This document shows positions 58,152 to 64,000 of a stretch of 64,000 bases of DNA, piece by piece. The translations under genes were made by a program, and so were the position numbers. Origin of the DNA: Polyodon spathula (taxonomy: Eukaryota; Chordata; Actinopteri; Acipenseriformes; Polyodontidae); assembly GCF_017654505.1 (NCBI RefSeq), contig NC_054553.1:10090058-10154057 (forward strand), read 5' to 3'. The notes beneath the pieces are model-generated. The model saw only the letters and a list, made by a program, of their open reading frames with translations. It searched no databases and had not been told where the DNA came from. Position 1 is the stretch's first letter, and every line of letters begins with the position of its first letter.

Positions 58152-59165
58152 TCAGTTTTTAATGTGTGTGTCCCTCATTGTTACTCTATGCTTTAGAAGC
58201 AGCGTTAAACCATTCAGTCCATCCATTTTGATAACTTTTTGGATCTGTACAATGTTGATTCCAGAGGTTTCCATCTTTTCAATAGCAACTTTTGAGATGC
58301 AGGACAAAAGAGGTTGAAGTGACTTTTTTTTTTTAAAGCATTCCTCTGTTGTAACGGAATTCAGTTGTAAAGCAGACATTATGCTATGGAATCACTGCTT
58401 CTGTAACCTTTGGGAACTCCAGTAGTTCTGAAAGCACCATAACATCTTCTGATGTATATGAGCACCAGAAGTCTTTGACAACAGGCCAGACTGAAGATTC
58501 TTGCTTAAAGATGCAATCTTTCTGGATACAGCTGTTTCAAGTAATGAAACATGTTCAATTTTACATTCAACACTGAGGGATTCTGCAGCATGAACCACCA
58601 TGCATGCATCAAATTTACAATTATGAGCTGCTAAAGTAACAGGAGATGGCAACCACTCAAGGAACAGAGTCAGTGCCTCTTTCAAACATTGTGATGAAAC
58701 AGGTTCACCCTTGTTATACAGGACATTTGCAATTTTAAACAATCCTGTTATTTTTGTTACTTTCTTTGGTATTGGACCACTCAGAATTATATATGTTCCC
58801 TTATCTCCACAGAAATAAATCAGAGTGATCATCACCTATTCCAAATTCTGTGGTTTCCAAATCAGATCAAATGTTTCTACATAACCGAAATTCATCAGTT
58901 GGAGGTGCTAGACGGGTTGCTGTGATGTCAGATGGGTCCCCTTCAAGAACTTGCATGATTTGATACACACTTGTCAAACTTTTTCAAATTGTTTTCTGTT
59001 GTGAGACTATCATACAGCTACAACACAGCAGATGTGTCTTCTCCACTCCACTTTATTATACAAACACCAGGGATTTTCACAATCTTCATGGTCACCAAAA
59101 TCATGGGGAACAATACAGCTGATCTTTGATTTGAGTTGCTCTTCTGTTGAGCTCTGACTCCTAAT
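58152..59165 (-). pseudogene. DEDDh exonuclease-domain gene, broken
   Basis: The minus strand carries the three motifs of a DEDDh 3'-5' exonuclease in order: SDLETTEFG (Exo I, D-x-E) near 58850, LAAHNCKFDACM (Exo II) near 58610, and GAH followed after a frameshift by SEDVMVLSELL (Exo III, H...D) near 58440. GPIPKKVTKITGLF between the first two suits this family. A C-terminal part follows (58379-58152, LQPLLSCISKVAIEKMETSG). Upstream, CIVPHDFGDHEDCENPWC forms a Cys/His cluster. Similar architecture occurs in multicopy uncharacterised fish genes related to the exonuclease-like domain of PML isoform I; that link is from memory. Several stops and at least two frameshifts make it a pseudogene, whether transposon-borne or retrocopied. 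Confidence 0.65.
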
Positions 59166-60344
59166 TTAATATATTTTTAAAGCAGTTGACAGTTTTTGCT
59201 GAAAGTTGATTTTATGTTTTTTTTTTTTTTTTTTTGGCAATTACATAATGAATATTTATAATATTTTAAAGAACGTGGAAGTTCTTCTTATGACCCAATC
59301 AATCAAAGGGCTGAATGGATCTCCTATTCCAATGTCAGCAGAGGCTAGTGTTGAACCTTGGATCTGTGTGGAGCAGTTAATCTATGGTTGGGTTTGGGAC
59401 ACAGGACTGAAACATCTCCTGGAATCAAAGTCAAGTCTGCTTTTTAACTGCATGATGGGGATAATGTGCATGACCAATGCTCAACCAAGGTCACGAAACC
59501 ATGAATGTGAGCTTGGGATTTATTTGTTTCTATTTAGTCCACACTGCCTTTATTGCATTTATGAACCTCTTGACTGCTAATCTTAACCATACAGATGTGT
59601 GTAAAACAGATGTGTGAATTTTCCCATTGCAGGCCTGATAGCATGCAATCTTAATTCGGGGGGGGGGCAAGAGGAAATGGATGTAGTCGTAGATGTCGTA
59701 GATGTAGCTGCATTTAGCGAATATGTATTGAAATGACAAATCGGCGCTGTGATAGCATAATACATAATACATTGGCATCCATTTCTGTATATAGTGCCAA
59801 CATTTTCATTATCCTCCCTGCCAAATAAATAAATAACCTGCCTATCTGTCTGTCAGTCTGTCTAGAAGAATCATGAAGCAATGTTAAAAAGGAATGGGAC
59901 CCCAAGTGACATACAATGTAACATAATAAAATAAAAGCTTGTTAGATGGTAGTCAGTTGGCTCAGATTTTGAAGGGCATGACTGTGGGTGGCCAACAGCC
60001 ATAGAATGTTTATTCCAGGTGGCAAGTACCACTATGAAGCATATATAAGTAAAGTACTTAAAATGTATCATATCTAAAATTATGGTTTTTAATAGGTATT
60101 GAAATTACTTTGTTTTAAGTTACTACAATTTTGACAGAAATAAACAAAGATATATTCCAGCAGATTTATTTCTGGTTTTATTTTAATGATGCAGTAACAT
60201 TTTACTCTTTCAGCACTCAATAATAGACAATTGTTATTCACCCTCTGTGAAAACCTTGCCATGTTCACCTACTCATTTCAAAAGCCATGACCTTTATATT
60301 TTTTTAGTCATGGTCTGTTCCTTCAGAATGTTTTGTCATGGATC

Positions 60345-60385
<41 letters not shown>

Positions 60386-61870
60386 GGAGTATTGTTGTTT
60401 TATATGCCAGTAAAAATGACAAATTAGAAATGCTAAAATAAATTATTGATCTCGCTAAACAGAATTGAAAATGTGACAAGACTTTAAAAATGTGAGAGAT
60501 TGGCTATTGATCAGTATAAATAGCAAACAGCAAGATATTTAACATTATTATTATTCAATCTTTGGAAATTATTTTAAACAAGAAAAGTCTTCCTCACATC
60601 ATGATTTAACAAAAAGGGTTTGATTTGGTAATCATAGTATATTATTAGATACACTGATGGCACCATTCATTCATTTTCTACATATTTAGGAAAGTGCAGC
60701 ACTCAACTTCTGCCATATCAGACTTGGTTCATATCAGTATGGAGGTAACTCAGTGATCAACAGCTTCTTTGACCGCTATTAATTACAGTTTTATAAACAC
60801 ATTGAGTGCTCAGTGTATCAAGTGTCGTGTTCATCCTTTTGCAGAGAACCTATCTTGTGTCATTAGCAGCACTTAAAGTTGTTCCACAGAAGGAAAATCT
60901 TTGAATGCAAAATGCTAGTCACCAGGGTATGTAATTATTCCGGCAAGTAATTGCCTTTCCCTTTTAATATAAATTTAAGGGGACTTGAGTTGAGTGCAGG
61001 GTGAGTTTCCAATTCATCTGTGTAAGTGACTGATACATTTTTTGTTTGCAAGTTGAAGGCAGAGACACAGGAGTATTGCAAATCACAATGCCTGATATTT
61101 ATTTTCCAAGATGAACAGGAGCAGGCAGCAACAATAAATTAACTATTTATAGTGGTTGGCCAATTAAGGGAAAAAAGTAAATAGAGAAGCCAGACTTTGT
61201 ACAGGTCTAGATACTCCGGGCTAAAATAAGCTTACATTTTACACATAGGCCTCTTTCTCTGGCTCAATGGGAGTTCAGGACAGGGTCTTTATAGTCTAGA
61301 ACTCCTAACCCTTCCCCCAGGAATAGACCAGTATAAATATATAAAACTATTTACAACCATACTTAAAACCAGTATCCAAATACTAATACATCATGTATTC
61401 ATATTAGGTTGACCACATGGCTGTGTTCAGCAGGACAGTATGGAACAGTTCAGGCTTCTCAATTCACAACCCAAAGCATTCTGGTAAGCGTAGTCCTGCT
61501 TCTCTTAAAGGAAAGAATGGTAGCTGAGACAGGTAAAACGTGAGCTGAAAAACCTGAACTGGCCGAAACTGTCCCACTGAACACGGAGCCATATTGTTAT
61601 ATTATATTAGGAAGCTAAACGTTTGATTCACTATGAATGAGGTACTTTTAGGAAATGAAAATAGCCATTCACCCCCCCCACACACCCCCGATGTGAGTAA
61701 CATTACCGTACATGTGAAGAACTGCTTTTGATCATTGCTTCCTTGTACTTGCACAGTGTACTGTGCCCTGCTATATTAAAATAAGCAGTCTTGAACGGGT
61801 GCCATTTATTATACCAAATTGTGACATAACATAAACCCAAAACTGAGCCTAAGCAAGCACATCACTATCT
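59166..61870. other. Intergenic stretch, no gene seen
   Basis: No supported coding region. T-runs at 59217-59235 and 60347-60381 (35 T), and a short G-run near 59658. Confidence 0.5.
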
Positions 61871-62420
61871 GGCAGCTTGGCCTTGTGCATCATGTATGGC
61901 CTGAACCTGTGCAGGCATGGAGTCAATGAGATTCCGTATTACACTAGTCCAGATTTTTATCACAGTTCATTCACATCGGCAGGTAGTGAGCGAGTTTTCT
62001 GCTGATTTTTATCGAAATGTTCCCGGGAAGAACCTGCAACCCTCTCTACCAGACAGTGGTGACTCTAGAGCTGTCTTCCTGCAGATGGTACAATGCTTTC
62101 TGCCAAACCCCTTGCCAAAACAATGATATATGATATGTAACGTGCCAAATTGAGATGTTCCTCAATGAACACCAACTTAATCATTCCACTGAACCAAATT
62201 TGACCTCAGACCATGACGATGCAGCCACCATGCTTTACTGTTACCGATAAGCAATCATTTTGCAATTCATCTACAGCCCTCTTCCATACATAAATGCGGC
62301 TATTTTGATTGAAATAAACTGAGATCAGGATGGTCCTTCTAAACTGTAGAGGTCTGTCTAACATCTGCGAGGCCCAGTAATTTCTGTGCTCTACATTTGC
62401 ATGGGTGAGCAGGGGTTTCC
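61870..62420 (-). pseudogene. Rearranged Tc1-like transposase relic
   Basis: On the minus strand, SKAWWLHRHGLRSN around 62190-62250 is a degraded version of the KHGGGCIMVWG block of Tc1 transposases, and LIDSMPAQVQAIHDAQGQ at 61870-61930 resembles the C-terminal ...SMPRRV..VI.A.G segment. The stretch between (with the second Asp and Glu motifs) is unrecognisable. No terminal repeats found. Confidence 0.5.
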
Positions 62421-63734
62421 GTCAGTCCACAGGCTATAAAATACAATAAAGAAATGTTTGTATTACTTTAGTGTTGCGAATTAAAAATGTCAATGTTTGT
62501 TTTCCTTATATTTTCTCTTTTGCTGGCCAGCAAACTTCTAGATCTTTTATATTCTCATGTGTGACTTGTACAATAAAACTGCTATTAACATTATGGAAGT
62601 TTGTGGCTGTAAAACGTACTGTCTTTGTGTCTTTTATGATATGAAGAGCCATTACAACAGTGGTTTGAAAATTCTCTAAAAAACATGGTTTCTAGCATGG
62701 TGGTCAATTAGAGGAGTGGGGCCTTCACTTCCTGCCTCATATGGGTTATAGGAAGTTGCTGCCAGAAAACAGTTCTCTTCAAATTTAACATATTTAATAA
62801 AAAGGGGTTGTTTTAATTTTCTCTGTACAGGATACCGGTTTTAATGCAAGAGAAAGTATAAGACAAGTACTATTGGGAATAAGTAGGTTATTAAAAACAA
62901 TGTTAAAATTATTTTTCCTGATAGTTATGTAACCCCCCCTCTTGCAGCTGTATTAGTGAGACATCTGTTGTCAGCAGTTGTCCAGGTAGAGAGCAGTGAG
63001 CAGCCAAGATTGAATAGCTCACAGTAAGACAAATGAGCAAAGCCCTAACTTCTCAAGTATAAATGTGTAAATAGTTTATCACCTGCATCCTTAATAGAAA
63101 AACCAGCACTTTCAGCTGTTTGGACTGTTTTTCTTTGCCCTAGACATGAATCCCGCACTGCCTTAGCCCACAGTCAGAATGCCAAGCACATGACCATGTG
63201 TAATAGGTGAAATATCACCAAAACCTACTCTCTCCTGCATTTTGTATACTCCCTCTGAGCTTCACAATCCAGACAGCTGATATTTATACCATACCTTAGT
63301 AAAAGCTTAGCAAAATTTAGTGAAGCATATTTTTAAAAACATGTCAAAACATGTACGGTGATGTACAAAATGCATTGTTGCCATCTTAAATCATCATGTT
63401 ATAGAGGGGAAGGAATCTACAGAAATTAAGTAATCCCTGAATTGACATCCAATGGACTGTTGAAAGCTAAAACGTATCTCATGCAAAGCACAATGTCTGA
63501 GCCCCCAGAGATGTTCATATTCAGTCAACCTTCATTCCTCCAGCAGCTAAACAAACCTCTCACATCTGTCTGGTGGCCGGGGGACCTGACAGACACCTGC
63601 TCTTCTGCAATTTATCACTCAATTGGTGGTGACAGAAGTCCTTCTTTGATCGCTGATGCAGAATTGGTATGACATTGTGTATCCCCTACAACTGGATGAT
63701 ATAATTTAATGTGTTTCACCGATTCAAGATGAGA
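62421..63734. other. Intergenic stretch, no gene seen
   Basis: No coding or repeat feature recognised. Confidence 0.5.
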
Positions 63735-64000
63735 ATTTTTTTTTTTTGTTTTGGAAATTTAGTCGTTGCCAATTAGTTTTGTTATTTTCTCCCAATTTGA
63801 AATGCCCAATTATTATTTAGACTCAGCTCACCGCTCACCTCGGAAGGGCTAAGACAAACACACACAGTCCTCCGAAGCATGTGCCGTCAGCTGACCGCTT
63901 CTTTACACACTGCGGATTTACCATCCAGCCACCCAGGAGCTACAGAGTTGGAGGACAGCGCAGCTCCCGGTCAGCTAACAGACAAGCCCCCAGGCTCCCG
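63735..64000 (-). mobile_element. Interspersed repeat (SINE-like), cut by window end
   Basis: On the minus strand a GC-rich body (CTGTCCTCCAACTCTGTAGC, GCTGACGGCACATGCTTCGG) leads into GAGTCTAAATAATAATTGGG, TTGGCAACGACTAAATTT and an A-rich tail (complement of 63737-63752). GC-rich head, simple 3' end and A-tail fit a SINE or the end of a LINE-like repeat; I recall similar sequence being common in fish genomes. The 5' end is outside the window. Confidence 0.5.

Noticed and set aside
1..64000. Host protein-coding exons, CRISPR arrays, operons or riboswitches
   Set aside because: No stretch shows a recognisable conserved host domain bounded by splice signals, and the window is clearly vertebrate nuclear DNA, in which prokaryotic systems are not expected; none was seen.

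Overview
This window is AT-rich, gene-poor vertebrate DNA built largely from transposable elements. Several Tc1/mariner elements with 34-residue D-to-E spacing, piggyBac-type elements, an L2-like LINE with a fish-style 3' tail, hAT and pogo-type MITEs, tRNA-derived SINEs and several LTR families point to a ray-finned fish. A non-teleost such as a sturgeon or paddlefish is possible, but the sequence alone does not settle it. I find no confident exon of a host protein-coding gene and no rRNA, functional tRNA or CRISPR. The window is probably intergenic or deep-intronic.

Layout. 1-2242: the right part of a short, minus-strand, non-autonomous LTR retroelement. 2.2-9.1 kb: quiet DNA, a Tc1 element at 4031-5519, then an (AT)n tract / solo LTR / (AT)n tract / truncated Tc1 cluster at 7705-9122. 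9.5-18.9 kb: a hAT-like fragment, a minus-strand LINE 3' end, a small inverted-repeat element, a decayed piggyBac with transposase remains, a piggyBac-type MITE and a Tc1 relic. 23-27 kb: a Tc1 element fused to a pogo-like arm, a (TA)n tract, an LTR fragment, a Tc1-type MITE and a SINE. 32.9-41.7 kb: two related SINE copies, two LTRs (one a clean solo LTR with target duplication), a pogo-like MITE, and a Tc1 element nested in a piggyBac-type MITE. 46.8-50.3 kb: a complete 2.6 kb copy of the retroelement seen at the left edge, with 5-bp target duplication, then a probable second solo LTR. 55.9-59.2 kb: a hAT-type MITE with 8-bp target duplication and the broken remains of a DEDDh exonuclease gene. 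61.9 kb to the end: another Tc1 relic and an interspersed repeat cut by the window edge.

How they relate. All coding remains of transposons are broken by stops, frameshifts or truncation, so nothing here looks able to move on its own. The two copies of the left/right LTR family keep the retrotransposon signals (LTRs, a tRNA-Leu-like primer site, a polypurine tract) but have no polymerase. They carry gag-like fragments and tandem repeats whose periods are all multiples of three. The least expected observation is that LTRs of several different families each have an inverted repeat directly upstream of their TATA-like box.
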